Below, piece by piece: positions 32,918 to 40,789 of a stretch of DNA of 55,666 nt; position 1 is the first letter of the stretch; each line of letters starts with the position of its first letter. The translations under genes and the position numbers were made by a program. Below the pieces are notes generated by a model, which searched no databases, was not told the DNA's origin, and worked only from the letters and a program-made list of their open reading frames with translations. The DNA is from an uncultured Collinsella sp. (GTDB lineage: Bacteria; Actinomycetota; Coriobacteriia; Coriobacteriales; Coriobacteriaceae): positions 1 through 55,666 of the forward strand of contig CATYSO010000016.1 in the NCBI GenBank assembly GCA_958412345.1. Reading direction: 5' to 3'.

Positions 32918-33775
32918 ATGGCACTTGTTACCACCGAAAAGATGCTCAAGGACGCTCAGGCCGGCCACTACGCCGTCGGCGCGTTCAACGTCGAGAACCT
33001 CGAGTTTGTTATGGCCGTTCTGGCCGCTGCCGAGGAGACCAAGTCCCCCGTCATCATGCAGACCACCCCGGGCACCATCAAGACCGCTGGTCTGGACTAC
33101 TTCTACGGCATGGTCAAGGCTGCCGCCGAGCGCGCTTCCGTGCCCGTCGCCCTGCACCTCGATCACGGCGATGGCTATGACCGCTGCATGCAGGCTTTCC
33201 GCACCGGCTACACCTCCGTCATGATCGACGGCTCGCACGAGTCCTTCGAGGACAACATCGCCCTGACCAAGTCCGTTGCCGACGCCGGCCGCGCCATGGG
33301 CGTGCCCGTCGAGGCCGAGCTCGGTAAGGTTGGCGGCAAGGAGGACGATGGTCCCGCGGTTGAGGGCGAGAGCCCCTACACCGATCCGGCCGAGGCCAAG
33401 GAGTTTGTCGAGCGTACCGGCTGCACCTCCCTCGCAATTGGCGTTGGCACCAGCCACGGTGTGTACACGAGCGATCCGCACATCGAGCAGTCCGTGGTCA
33501 AGGCTATCCGCGACGCCGTCGACGTACCACTGGTTCTGCACGGCACCTCCGGTGTGCCCGATGAGCAGGTTGCCGAGGCTGTGAAGAACGGCATCTGCAA
33601 GGTTAACTACGCCACCGAGCTGCGTCAGGCCTACACCAAGGGCTTCATGGCCTACATGGCCGAGAACCCCGCCTGCTTCGACCCCAAGAAGCCGGCTAAG
33701 GAGGGTATGCGTGAGATCACCGAGCTGGTTAAGATCCGCATGACCAACCTCAACTCTGTGGGCAAAGCAGAGTAA
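32918..33775 (+). CDS. gatY: Class II aldolase, GatY/KbaY-type (tagatose- or fructose-1,6-bisphosphate)
   Basis: A 285-residue zinc-dependent class II aldolase. Zinc-binding and active-site pieces are LHLDHGDGYD, EAELGKVGGKEDD, GVGTSHGVY and LVLHGTSGVPDE, followed by KVNYATEL. The order and the YTDPAEAKEFVERTG segment match GatY/KbaY, so I favour tagatose-1,6-bisphosphate cleavage to DHAP and glyceraldehyde-3-phosphate, although fructose-1,6-bisphosphate is possible. No class I LacD exists in the window, so this would complete the lac pathway. The start at 32918 has AGGAG nine bases upstream. It is divergent from a DeoR regulator. Confidence 0.85.
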   Translation: MALVTTEKMLKDAQAGHYAVGAFNVENLEFVMAVLAAAEETKSPVIMQTTPGTIKTAGLDYFYGMVKAAAERASVPVALHLDHGDGYDRCMQAFRTGYTSVMIDGSHESFEDNIALTKSVADAGRAMGVPVEAELGKVGGKEDDGPAVEGESPYTDPAEAKEFVERTGCTSLAIGVGTSHGVYTSDPHIEQSVVKAIRDAVDVPLVLHGTSGVPDEQVAEAVKNGICKVNYATELRQAYTKGFMAYMAENPACFDPKKPAKEGMREITELVKIRMTNLNSVGKAE

Positions 33776-33808
33776 CAGCAAGGGTACTCCGACTCGCTAC
33801 ATATCCCG

Positions 33809-33933
33809 GGGAGGGACGAGGGCTTAGTTCCCCAATCGTCCTCGGGCATGCAAAAAGCCTCGCTGCGCACTTCGTGCGGCGAGGCTTTTTGCCCCCTGCG
33901 GAAAGATTGGAGAACTAAGCCCTCGTCCCTCCC
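33809..33933. repeat. Nested inverted repeat with an internal terminator
   Basis: 29-nt arms at 33809-33837 and 33905-33933 (28 of 29 pair; arm beginning GGGAGGGACGAGGGCTTAG) enclose a strong terminator-like hairpin at 33852-33890 with A and T runs on its two sides. It lies just past the aldolase gene, so it may terminate both strands. Confidence 0.75.
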
Positions 33934-34187
33934 AGGTTGACCTACTCGAGGTCGTCGCCCTTGTGGCGTTAGGTCTGAAAATAATAAGAAGCCTTCGCGC
34001 CGCGGAATGATTTTGGAAACTAAGTACGGGGACCCGCCCAAACCGTCCTGCTCAATCGCCCTTGTGGCGTTAGTGTCGGAAAAATAAGACGTTGCTTTTT
34101 GCCCCCTGCGGAAAGATTGGGGAACTAAGCCCTCGTTCCTCCCAAGTTGACCATCTCGAGGTCGTCGCCCTTGTGGCGTTGGGGCTG
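33887..34187. repeat. Degenerate tandem repeat 3' of the aldolase
   Basis: A stretch beginning TTTTTGCCCCCTGCGGAAAG and ending CGCCCTTGTGGCGTT occurs at 33887-33973 and again at 34096-34181. A third, degenerate copy between them keeps the CGCCCTTGTGGCGTT end (near 34057). No gene is visible between 33776 and 34206. Confidence 0.75.
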
Positions 34188-34206
34188 AAAGGGTGGGGCG
34201 CGGGGG

Positions 34207-34830
34207 TTACTTGGTTGTTAGGGTTAGCAGGTCGTTGGGGGTTTTGAGGTTGTAGGTGGCGTTTGGGATGTCTTGGTGTGATCCCCATGCCGCTCTGGCA
34301 AAACTGACCCCTGCCGAAGTTGCGCATTGTTCGTCGTAGACGGTGTCGCCAACGTAGACGACGTTGCCAGGATTCGCGCCCGTACGCCGGAGATATTCGA
34401 GCATGGGAGCGGGTGCGGGTTTATGTTCGGTTGTGTCTTCGACAAGGATGATGTGCTCAAAATACTTATCGAAACCAAGGGGTGCAATTTCTTTTGCGTA
34501 TTCGTCGCGCGCACGTGAGGAGACGATGCCAAGTTTGCAGCCGCTATCGGCGAGTGTTGCGATGACTTCAAGCAAACCTGGAAACACGCTGATGGTGCTT
34601 TTAAAGCTGGCGGCAACTTGGCACCAGCGATCCAACGTTGCCTGCGAGTAGATTCCAAGTTTCTCAAGGGCATCCTTGCCGGGTATGCCGAGGGCAAATT
34701 CAAGCTCGTGTCGGGGGAACGTTTTGCCGGTCTCTTCTTGGACAATCTGGACAAGCGATGATAGAACGCTTTCTTCTGTATCTGCCAATGTCCCATCAAC
34801 GTCAAATACGATATGGTCAAAGTGCTTCAT
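34207..34830 (-). CDS. HAD-superfamily hydrolase (phosphoglycolate phosphatase-like)
   Basis: A 207-residue HAD hydrolase of subfamily IA. The nucleophile motif DVDGT is at residues 10-14 with Asp10 and Asp12, a helical cap follows (SVLSSLVQIVQEETGKTF), motif II is IVSSRAR and motif IV is VGDTVYDEQCA. Substrates of such enzymes are small phospho-metabolites (phosphoglycolate, sugar phosphates); the sequence does not decide which. It stands alone, convergent to the aldolase gene. A short spacer separates it from the AraC gene on the same strand upstream. Confidence 0.88.
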   Translation of the reverse strand: MKHFDHIVFDVDGTLADTEESVLSSLVQIVQEETGKTFPRHELEFALGIPGKDALEKLGIYSQATLDRWCQVAASFKSTISVFPGLLEVIATLADSGCKLGIVSSRARDEYAKEIAPLGFDKYFEHIILVEDTTEHKPAPAPMLEYLRRTGANPGNVVYVGDTVYDEQCATSAGVSFARAAWGSHQDIPNATYNLKTPNDLLTLTTK

Positions 34831-34886
34831 ATGGTTGCTCCTCTCTGTTGTTTGCCTGCAAGTTTGATGCGGTGACAGAAGAAAGG

Positions 34887-35825
34887 CTAGCGGGATTTCT
34901 GCCTGGTGCTATCGAGATTCTGCCTCGCTGCTCGATAGCTCGAAGGAGTGCACCCCATTTGTTCTTTAAATACCTGGCCAAGATGGCTTGCTGTCGCAAA
35001 GCCGCATTGGCGCGCGACTGTCTGGACCGTTCGCGTGGTGTGTGCCAAAAGTTCGCAAGCACGGTTTACGCGGTATGCGCGCAGATATGCCGCCGGGGTC
35101 GTTCCTGCGCAAGCTTCGATAATGCGGTAACACTCTCTTTCGCTTACGCCGGCTGCAGATGCCATCTGGGGCACATCTATAGCGGCTGCATAGTTTGCGC
35201 GGATATAGTCCAGGATTGCCTTGAACTGTACGTCGCGGTTGGTCATCCAAGAGGCGTTGTCGGAGGCAAAGAGCGGTTCGGCCTTGGCGTAAATCTGAAT
35301 CCAGAGCTCTGACAAGCTATTCCGAAGCGCCATCTCGTTCTGCGGCCGTTGAAGGTCGTGGTTAAAGGAACTCTTTAGCAAATCGATAAAGGGCATATCG
35401 TCGGGGTTGGTGGGCGACCATTTGAGCACATCGACGCCTCGACATTGCAGCAAAGGATTGATATAGCGTTTTTGAAGGCGTCCCGCGGGATCGCCGAGCA
35501 TCGACGGCTGAAAGATATGCAGCATTTGAATGGCTGGCGCCGAATTGGGCGATTGCAGCGTGCTGTGCAAAACGCCGCCGTTGATAAAGCCGGCGGACCC
35601 TTCCTCAAAGCGTACGTGCTCATGAGCCGCGCGCGTTCGATAGTCAATCGCTCCCTGCTCCATGTAGAAAAGCTCAACTTCGGAATGCCAGTGCCAGGGG
35701 ACGGAATTGCCCGGATAGCGAGCGAATTCTGCGCGTTCGGCAATATAGGGCCAGTCTTCGGCGGTCTCGGGAAACGCTTCCTCGCGTCCTCCGCGGTGCA
35801 ATTCTATGTGATCCATGTTTCGCAT
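34887..35825 (-). CDS. AraC-family transcriptional regulator
   Basis: A 312-residue AraC/XylS-family regulator. The N-terminal cupin-like part contains VPWHWHSEVELFYMEQG with its metal- or sugar-binding histidines. The C-terminal pair of helix-turn-helices lies at about 205-300: DVPQMASAAGVSERECYRII, then YLRAYRVNRACELLAHTTRTV, and a second helix with CGFATASHLGQVFKEQMGCTPSSYR. The ligand is unknown. The HAD gene is downstream on the same strand (56 bp apart), so co-transcription is plausible. Confidence 0.88.
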   Translation of the reverse strand: MRNMDHIELHRGGREEAFPETAEDWPYIAERAEFARYPGNSVPWHWHSEVELFYMEQGAIDYRTRAAHEHVRFEEGSAGFINGGVLHSTLQSPNSAPAIQMLHIFQPSMLGDPAGRLQKRYINPLLQCRGVDVLKWSPTNPDDMPFIDLLKSSFNHDLQRPQNEMALRNSLSELWIQIYAKAEPLFASDNASWMTNRDVQFKAILDYIRANYAAAIDVPQMASAAGVSERECYRIIEACAGTTPAAYLRAYRVNRACELLAHTTRTVQTVARQCGFATASHLGQVFKEQMGCTPSSYRAARQNLDSTRQKSR

Positions 35826-35850
35826 GGCATCAGTATAAAGCGCGATGGGC

Positions 35851-36060
35851 TTAGATTGCTCTTGCCTGTTCGGGAAACGCCTTATCTAGGGATGCTTGGA
35901 GCTTTTCGAAGGATGCTCGTAAGTTGAGGCTCTGGTCTGTTGAGCGTTTGGCTTTTGTGGCGGGGGAGTCGAGGAGACCGTTTCTCTGTGTCGGGGGGAA
36001 GGAGAAAAGGTTTGCATGTTTTAGGGATGGCTGCTGTGCTGCGTCATTGGAAGAATGCAT
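35851..36060 (-). CDS. Small hypothetical protein
   Basis: A 69-residue frame with no family I recognise. The start (MHSSNDAAQQPSL) is preceded by AGGAGG 11 bases upstream. The product is basic in the middle (RNGLLDSPATKAKRS) and helical at the end (RASFEKLQASLDKAF). It sits directly behind another short open frame whose stop overlaps the ribosome-site region. It could be real or an eroded remnant. Confidence 0.35.
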   Translation of the reverse strand: MHSSNDAAQQPSLKHANLFSFPPTQRNGLLDSPATKAKRSTDQSLNLRASFEKLQASLDKAFPEQARAI

Positions 36061-36062
36061 GC

Positions 36063-36257
36063 TTATGCGGCCTCCTCGATGTCCACCAAAAGATTGCGCT
36101 CGGGGTATGCTGCTAGGTCCCGTGCGTTGGCAGTATTATGCCGCGGCTGCTGCAAAGAAGCGCTAAAGAAAGGCTTAACCTGGTTTGGCGTTACGATGAA
36201 ACCGCAGGTCAAAGCTATTGAGTAACACTCTTGAAAGGTTTTGAGCTTAAGGGCTTT
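36063..36257 (-). pseudogene. Open frame without a start, possible gene remnant
   Basis: An open minus-strand frame ending ...ARDLAAYPERNLLVDIEEAA stop has no ATG and no clear start. The well-formed C-terminal end followed by a ribosome site for the next frame suggests it is the tail of a decayed gene. No family is recognised. Confidence 0.25.
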
Positions 36258-36314
36258 CTAAGGTTTGTGGCGCGGATGTGGCTTGCCTGTGTGGGGCGTG
36301 TGGACGGCTCGTTC

Positions 36315-37301
36315 CTAGCGCTGCGGTGCGGCGGCGCGTACTTGTTCGATGACCTTTTCCATCGTGGCGTCGATGCGGTCCTTTTTGAGTTCGCATTCCC
36401 AGATGGTTATAGGCGTCCAGCCCATTTGAGTGAGTGCTGCCACGGCAGCGCGGTCGCGCTCGACGTTGCGACGGAACTTTGCCTCCCAAAACTCAACGTT
36501 GCGCTTGGGCTGGCTAGGGTTGCATTTGGGGCAGCGATGCCAAAAACAACCGTTGACGAAGATGGCGATCTTGCGCCCGGGAAAGGCGATGTCGGGCTTG
36601 CCGGGAACCTTCCATTCCAAGCGATAACCCGTAAGGCCCGCGGCGCGCAGGCGCTGGCGAACGAGCAACTCGGGCTTGGTGTTGGCACGCTTGTTGCCCT
36701 TCATAGACTTTTTGATGGCGGCGCGACGGCGGACCAGTTCGCGCTCGTCAGCGGAGAGGTCCGAGGTGTCGATGCCGTCGAGCAGACCGGGTTTGGGGCG
36801 CTTTTTGGAGCGGCGTTTGGTTTTGCGCTTGGGTTTGGTGGTGGGGTCGTCGGTTGTGTTGGGCACGGCGTCATCGGTGGCGCTTGCCTCAAGTCGGTCT
36901 TCCTTCAGCTCGATCAGGGCATCGATAAGCCCCTTGTCGGCGGGCATCCACTCTACCGTTGCCAGCGAGGTGCGTGGAATCCAGCGGATGTCGAGCTGGC
37001 GGTCGTGTTTCTGGGGTTCATCGGACTCATCGGCCAACGAGCAGTAATAGCATTCCATGGAGAGATGGAAATCGGGGTAGTCGTACTCAACGGTGTAGAA
37101 ATCGCGTAGGTTGGTGACTTTTACCTGCAGCTCTTCCATGAGCTCGCGGCGCACGGCGTCTTCGGGTGTCTCGCCGCGCATGAGCTTGCCACCGGGGAAC
37201 TCCCAAAGTCCCTGCATGTCGCCATAGCCGCGCTGCACGGCAAGTAGCTCGTCGGATCCTTCCTTGCGAATGATCCCAGCGGCAACATGAACAGTCTTCA
37301 A
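36315..37301 (-). CDS. NUDIX hydrolase fused to a Vsr mismatch endonuclease
   Basis: A 328-residue fusion. Residues 1-135 form a MutT-like NUDIX domain with the full Nudix box GGKLMRGETPEDAVRRELME (positions 37-56, Gly-x5-Glu and REL.EE). A basic linker (KPKRKTKRRSKKRPK, about 157-171) leads to a C-terminal very-short-patch-repair endonuclease at about 200-320: TKPELLVRQRL, PGKPDIAF (catalytic Asp237), NGCFWHRCPKC (His255 and zinc-type Cys/His) and GWTPITIWECEL. NUDIX enzymes clean damaged nucleotides, and Vsr nicks at T:G mismatches. I set the start at the TTG at 37301 because GAGG lies seven bases upstream. No cytosine methylase is nearby. Confidence 0.85.
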   Translation of the reverse strand: MKTVHVAAGIIRKEGSDELLAVQRGYGDMQGLWEFPGGKLMRGETPEDAVRRELMEELQVKVTNLRDFYTVEYDYPDFHLSMECYYCSLADESDEPQKHDRQLDIRWIPRTSLATVEWMPADKGLIDALIELKEDRLEASATDDAVPNTTDDPTTKPKRKTKRRSKKRPKPGLLDGIDTSDLSADERELVRRRAAIKKSMKGNKRANTKPELLVRQRLRAAGLTGYRLEWKVPGKPDIAFPGRKIAIFVNGCFWHRCPKCNPSQPKRNVEFWEAKFRRNVERDRAAVAALTQMGWTPITIWECELKKDRIDATMEKVIEQVRAAAPQR

Positions 37302-37449
37302 CAGGAGTCCTCTCTCAACATCAACAAGTGACAGGGTAGCTACCCCTACCTTACACAACGGTAAGGCAAGCGTAAGCCATATCGATGGTAGCCGACTCGT
37401 CTTCTTGCGACTATAGATGCCGTAGACTAATCGCAAGAAAGGACTCGGT

Positions 37450-38235
37450 ATGCAAACCACGCACATGGCGACCCCGGTACTGGAGGTCGCGCATCTCGAA
37501 AAGGTATATGGAGCGCTGGGCAACGTGACCCGCGCGCTCAACGATGTCAACTTTACGGTCAACCGCGGCGAATTCGTTGGCATCATGGGCGCTTCGGGCT
37601 CGGGCAAGTCGACGTTGCTCAACTGCGTGTCGACCATCGATAGCGCCACAAGTGGCACGATCCGCATCAACGGGCAGGACGTGACGCGCATGAAGCAGGC
37701 TAAGCTTTCGCAGTTCCGCCGCGAGGAGCTCGGCTTTATCTTCCAGGACTCCAACCTGCTCGATACGCTCACGGCACGCGAGAACATCGCCCTGCCGCTC
37801 ACCATCGCCCGCACAAACTCGGCCGAAATCTCGACCCGCGTGCAGGATGTGGCCGCGCGTCTGTCTATTAGCCAGGTGCTCGACAAGTATCCCTACCAGA
37901 TGTCCGGCGGTCAGCAGCAGCGCGTTGCCGCGGCTCGCGCGCTCGTCACCGACCCCACTATGATTATGGCCGACGAGCCCACCGGCGCCCTCGACTCTAA
38001 AAGCGCCCGCCTGCTGCTCGAGAGCCTAGAGGCCCTCAACCGCCGCCTGCGCGCCACCGTGCTCATGGTCACGCATGACAGCTTTGCTGCTAGCTACACA
38101 AGCCGCGTGCTGTTTATCCGCGACGGCAAGATCTTTACCGAGCTGCGCCGCGGTGACACCGACCGCCGAGAGTTCTTCGACCGTATTATGGAGGTCGTTG
38201 CCATGATGGGCGGTGAGGGCTCCGATGCTCTGTAA
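37450..38235 (+). CDS. ABC transporter ATP-binding protein (BceA-like)
   Basis: A 261-residue ABC ATPase of the MacB/BceA type. The Walker A is GASGSGKST (about 51-59), the signature is MSGGQQQRVA with Walker B IMADEPTGALD, and the H-loop His is in MVTHDS. Its gene overlaps the permease by 11 bp, and AAAGGA stands before the ATG. BceA-type ATPases power export of or resistance to antimicrobial peptides such as bacitracin or nisin. No sensor kinase or response regulator is next to it, unlike classical BceRS-AB loci, so regulation must come from elsewhere. Confidence 0.9.
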   Translation: MQTTHMATPVLEVAHLEKVYGALGNVTRALNDVNFTVNRGEFVGIMGASGSGKSTLLNCVSTIDSATSGTIRINGQDVTRMKQAKLSQFRREELGFIFQDSNLLDTLTARENIALPLTIARTNSAEISTRVQDVAARLSISQVLDKYPYQMSGGQQQRVAAARALVTDPTMIMADEPTGALDSKSARLLLESLEALNRRLRATVLMVTHDSFAASYTSRVLFIRDGKIFTELRRGDTDRREFFDRIMEVVAMMGGEGSDAL

Positions 38236-40462
38236 ACTCGCTTGGGGCAACGTTCGCCGCGCCGGCCGCGACTACCTCGTCTACCTTTTGACGCTCACCC
38301 TGGGCGTCACCGTATTCTATGCCTTTAACACCGTTTCGATGCAGGTCGATATTGCCGGCATTGAGGAGGAGGGCCTATCCGAGCTCATGGGTACCATGCT
38401 CGGCTACCTCACGTACTTTTTGGCCGGCGTCATGGCCTTTTTGATGGTGTATGCCAATAACTTCATCATGAAACGCCGCAAGAAGGAGTTTGGCCTGTAC
38501 CAGGTGCTCGGCATGGGGCGCGGGCGCGTCGCCACGATCATGGCGCTCGAGACGGTGATCGTTTCGGTCGGCGCCTTTGTCGCCGGTATTGTGCTGGGCG
38601 TGGGGCTCTCCCAGCTCATGACGTTCTTTACGGCCTCGCTCTTTAAGACGCAGATCGCCAATTTCCGCTTCTTTTTCTCGGTGCATGCGTTCAACCTGAC
38701 CCTGGCCTGCATGCTCGTAATGTTTGTGCTCACGCTGCTGCTGAACCTTCGCGCCGTGCGTCGTACCAAACTCATCGAGCTTATGGGTGCCGAGCGTCGC
38801 AACGAGAGCATCAAGACGCGCAATCCCTGGATCGCGATTGCCATCTTTGCTGTGGGCGTGGTGCTTGTGGGCGTGGCCTATTACCGTCTGCTACGTGATG
38901 GGTTCCCGCTAACCGAGACGGGCGACAAGCTGGACGGGGCAATGAGCCAGTTTGGCATCACCACGGCCATGGTCACGGTAGGCACCTTTGCCCTGTTCTG
39001 GGGACTCTCGGGCATGCTTATCAAGCTGCTGCAGAGCTTGCGCGGCGTGTATTGGCGCGGCCTCAACATGTTTACTGTGCGCCAGCTTGCGGCCAAGGTC
39101 AACACGGTGTGCTTTTCGATGGGCGTCATCGCGATGATTCTGTTTTTGGCCATTACCTCGGTGACCTGCGGTATGTCGATTGCCAACGTGATGAACGAGA
39201 ATCTGGAGCGCTATAACCCTGTTGACGTGTCTCAGACGTATGTCTATTACACGCCCGAAACGCTCGACTACTACAAGGAGTATGTCAATCCGTCTGAGGC
39301 CGATCGCATGGTGCTGGCCGATGCAACGGTCGATTTGTACGCTGCATGGCATGGCGATCGTAAAGATCCCGATAACGTTGCAGACGGTATTAAGGGCAAG
39401 TCGGCGGACAACAACGACGAGACCGGCAAAAAGGTCAATATCGCCGATGTTGCCGGTGAGCATGTGCAGATCGATTCGTATCTGAGTTACCCGCTTGGCG
39501 GCTCGGGCCCCTCGGTGGTGGCGGGTGAGATGTGCAAGGCCATGGGCGAAAAGCTTCCCAAGGCGCTCGAGGGAAGCAACGTCGATGCGATGGGTCTGTA
39601 TGTGACGCCGGCGAGCCAGTACAACAAACTGCGCCAGATGATGGGCGAGGAGCCGGTGAGCATTGGCCGGGACCAGTACTTGCTTACGTGTGATATGGGC
39701 GGTGAGCTGGGCGACCTGTACACCAAATACATGGCCGGCGGCCATACCCTCACCTTGGGCGGGCATGAGCTCAAGCCCGCAACCGATAAGTCGGACGAGG
39801 ACACGGCGGCCATCGCCAACTCGGCGATGGGCAGCAATCCCGGTACCGTGGTCGTAGCCGATGAGCTGCTGTCTCAGCTTAATCTGCAGCCGTATTCCAG
39901 TAATCTGCTCGTTAACTACAAGCAGGGGATGGATGTGACCAAGGCAGACGAGAGCATTAAATACACCATGCTCGACATTCTGCTCGTTGACGGCAAGGAG
40001 CCGGGGGGATGGGGAGTCTTCATCACGCGTTCCGAGATGTACACGCAAGCAGCGCAGATGAACGGCATGATTAGCTATCTAGCCATCTACATTGGCTTTG
40101 TACTGGTCGTTGCGTGCGCGGCGATACTGTCGATCCAGCAGCTCTCCAATGTGGCCGACGGCAGCCGCAGCTATCGTGTGCTGGCACAGATCGGCTGTGA
40201 CGACCGCCAGATTCGCCATTCGGTGATGGCGCAGCAAGCGGTATTCTTCCTGTTCCCGCTGGCAGTGGGCCTGACGCACTCCTTTGTGGCACTTAAGGTG
40301 ATTATCGAGCTGGTGAGCACGTTCGGAGATATGAGCATCGGCGGCACGGTGGGTCTCACCTGTGCAATCTTCCTGGCAGCCTACGGCGGCTACTTCCTGG
40401 TGACCTACCTCATGAGCACCGGCATGGTACGAGCCGCCATCGCCACCCGCTACAGCGAGTAA
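38225..40462 (+). CDS. ABC transporter permease (BceB-like)
   Basis: A 745-residue FtsX/BceB-type permease. The layout fits the family: a first membrane segment (DYLVYLLTLTLGVTVFYAFN), three segments ending near LRAVRRTKLIELM, a fifth and sixth near 200-300 (AIAIFAVGVVLVG, TVGTFALFWGL), then an extracytoplasmic insert of about 300 residues (about 330-620) typical of BceB, and a final cluster of segments (YIGFVLVVACAAIL, AVFFLFPLAVGLT, CAIFLAAYGGYFLVTYL). It partners the upstream ATPase. The large loop would bind a peptide antibiotic or lipid II complex. The start at 38225 overlaps the ATPase end. Confidence 0.9.
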   Translation: MLCKLAWGNVRRAGRDYLVYLLTLTLGVTVFYAFNTVSMQVDIAGIEEEGLSELMGTMLGYLTYFLAGVMAFLMVYANNFIMKRRKKEFGLYQVLGMGRGRVATIMALETVIVSVGAFVAGIVLGVGLSQLMTFFTASLFKTQIANFRFFFSVHAFNLTLACMLVMFVLTLLLNLRAVRRTKLIELMGAERRNESIKTRNPWIAIAIFAVGVVLVGVAYYRLLRDGFPLTETGDKLDGAMSQFGITTAMVTVGTFALFWGLSGMLIKLLQSLRGVYWRGLNMFTVRQLAAKVNTVCFSMGVIAMILFLAITSVTCGMSIANVMNENLERYNPVDVSQTYVYYTPETLDYYKEYVNPSEADRMVLADATVDLYAAWHGDRKDPDNVADGIKGKSADNNDETGKKVNIADVAGEHVQIDSYLSYPLGGSGPSVVAGEMCKAMGEKLPKALEGSNVDAMGLYVTPASQYNKLRQMMGEEPVSIGRDQYLLTCDMGGELGDLYTKYMAGGHTLTLGGHELKPATDKSDEDTAAIANSAMGSNPGTVVVADELLSQLNLQPYSSNLLVNYKQGMDVTKADESIKYTMLDILLVDGKEPGGWGVFITRSEMYTQAAQMNGMISYLAIYIGFVLVVACAAILSIQQLSNVADGSRSYRVLAQIGCDDRQIRHSVMAQQAVFFLFPLAVGLTHSFVALKVIIELVSTFGDMSIGGTVGLTCAIFLAAYGGYFLVTYLMSTGMVRAAIATRYSE

Positions 40463-40499
40463 CAAGCCGGTAAAACCGTCGCAAAATCAGAGGCGTATG

Positions 40500-40541
40500 A
40501 CCGCCGCGAAGGGACCAGGGGCCCTTTCGCGGCGGTATTTT
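40500..40541 (+). terminator. Terminator of the ABC exporter operon
   Basis: A stem with arm ACCGCCGCGAA (40500-40513 with 40522-40536) ends in ATTTTG. It is 38 bp past the permease stop. Confidence 0.75.
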
Positions 40542-40560
40542 GCCTATCTGGTGCGTCTCG

Positions 40561-40780
40561 GATGCAAGTGAGTAGACTTTTTTGAACTTGCCGAGCACAT
40601 CACGACAAATGATCGATAAAACCGCAGGTCAGGGTTGTGGCGTTTTAGGGCGTGCTTGGCCTCCTGAAAAAAGCCTACTCACTTAGTTTTTCTGCTAGAA
40701 GACCGCCACGAGGGAAAACAGCTCTCTCGCGGCGGTTGGCGTTTGCCCAGATAAAACCTACCAAAATAAACCTGTCCCTT
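40561..40780 (-). repeat. 220-bp element downstream of luxR1, copy 1
   Basis: Reading on the minus strand from the luxR1 stop, the element starts 10 bp past it with GGGACAGGTTTATTTTGG and ends in a 119-nt inverted-repeat block. Arms AAGTGAGTAGACTTTTTT (40566-40583) and AAAAAAGCCTACTCACTT (40667-40684) pair with one mismatch, with an inner CCGAGCAC/GTGCTTGG stem. A second copy lies at 48715-48932, and part of it recurs at 55195-55227. Confidence 0.85.
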
Positions 40781-40789
40781 TTTGGCCGG

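Noticed and set aside
37302..37886. N-terminal extension of the NUDIX-Vsr frame
   Set aside because: It lies opposite the ABC ATPase gene and its promoter, has no ribosome site and no family resemblance.
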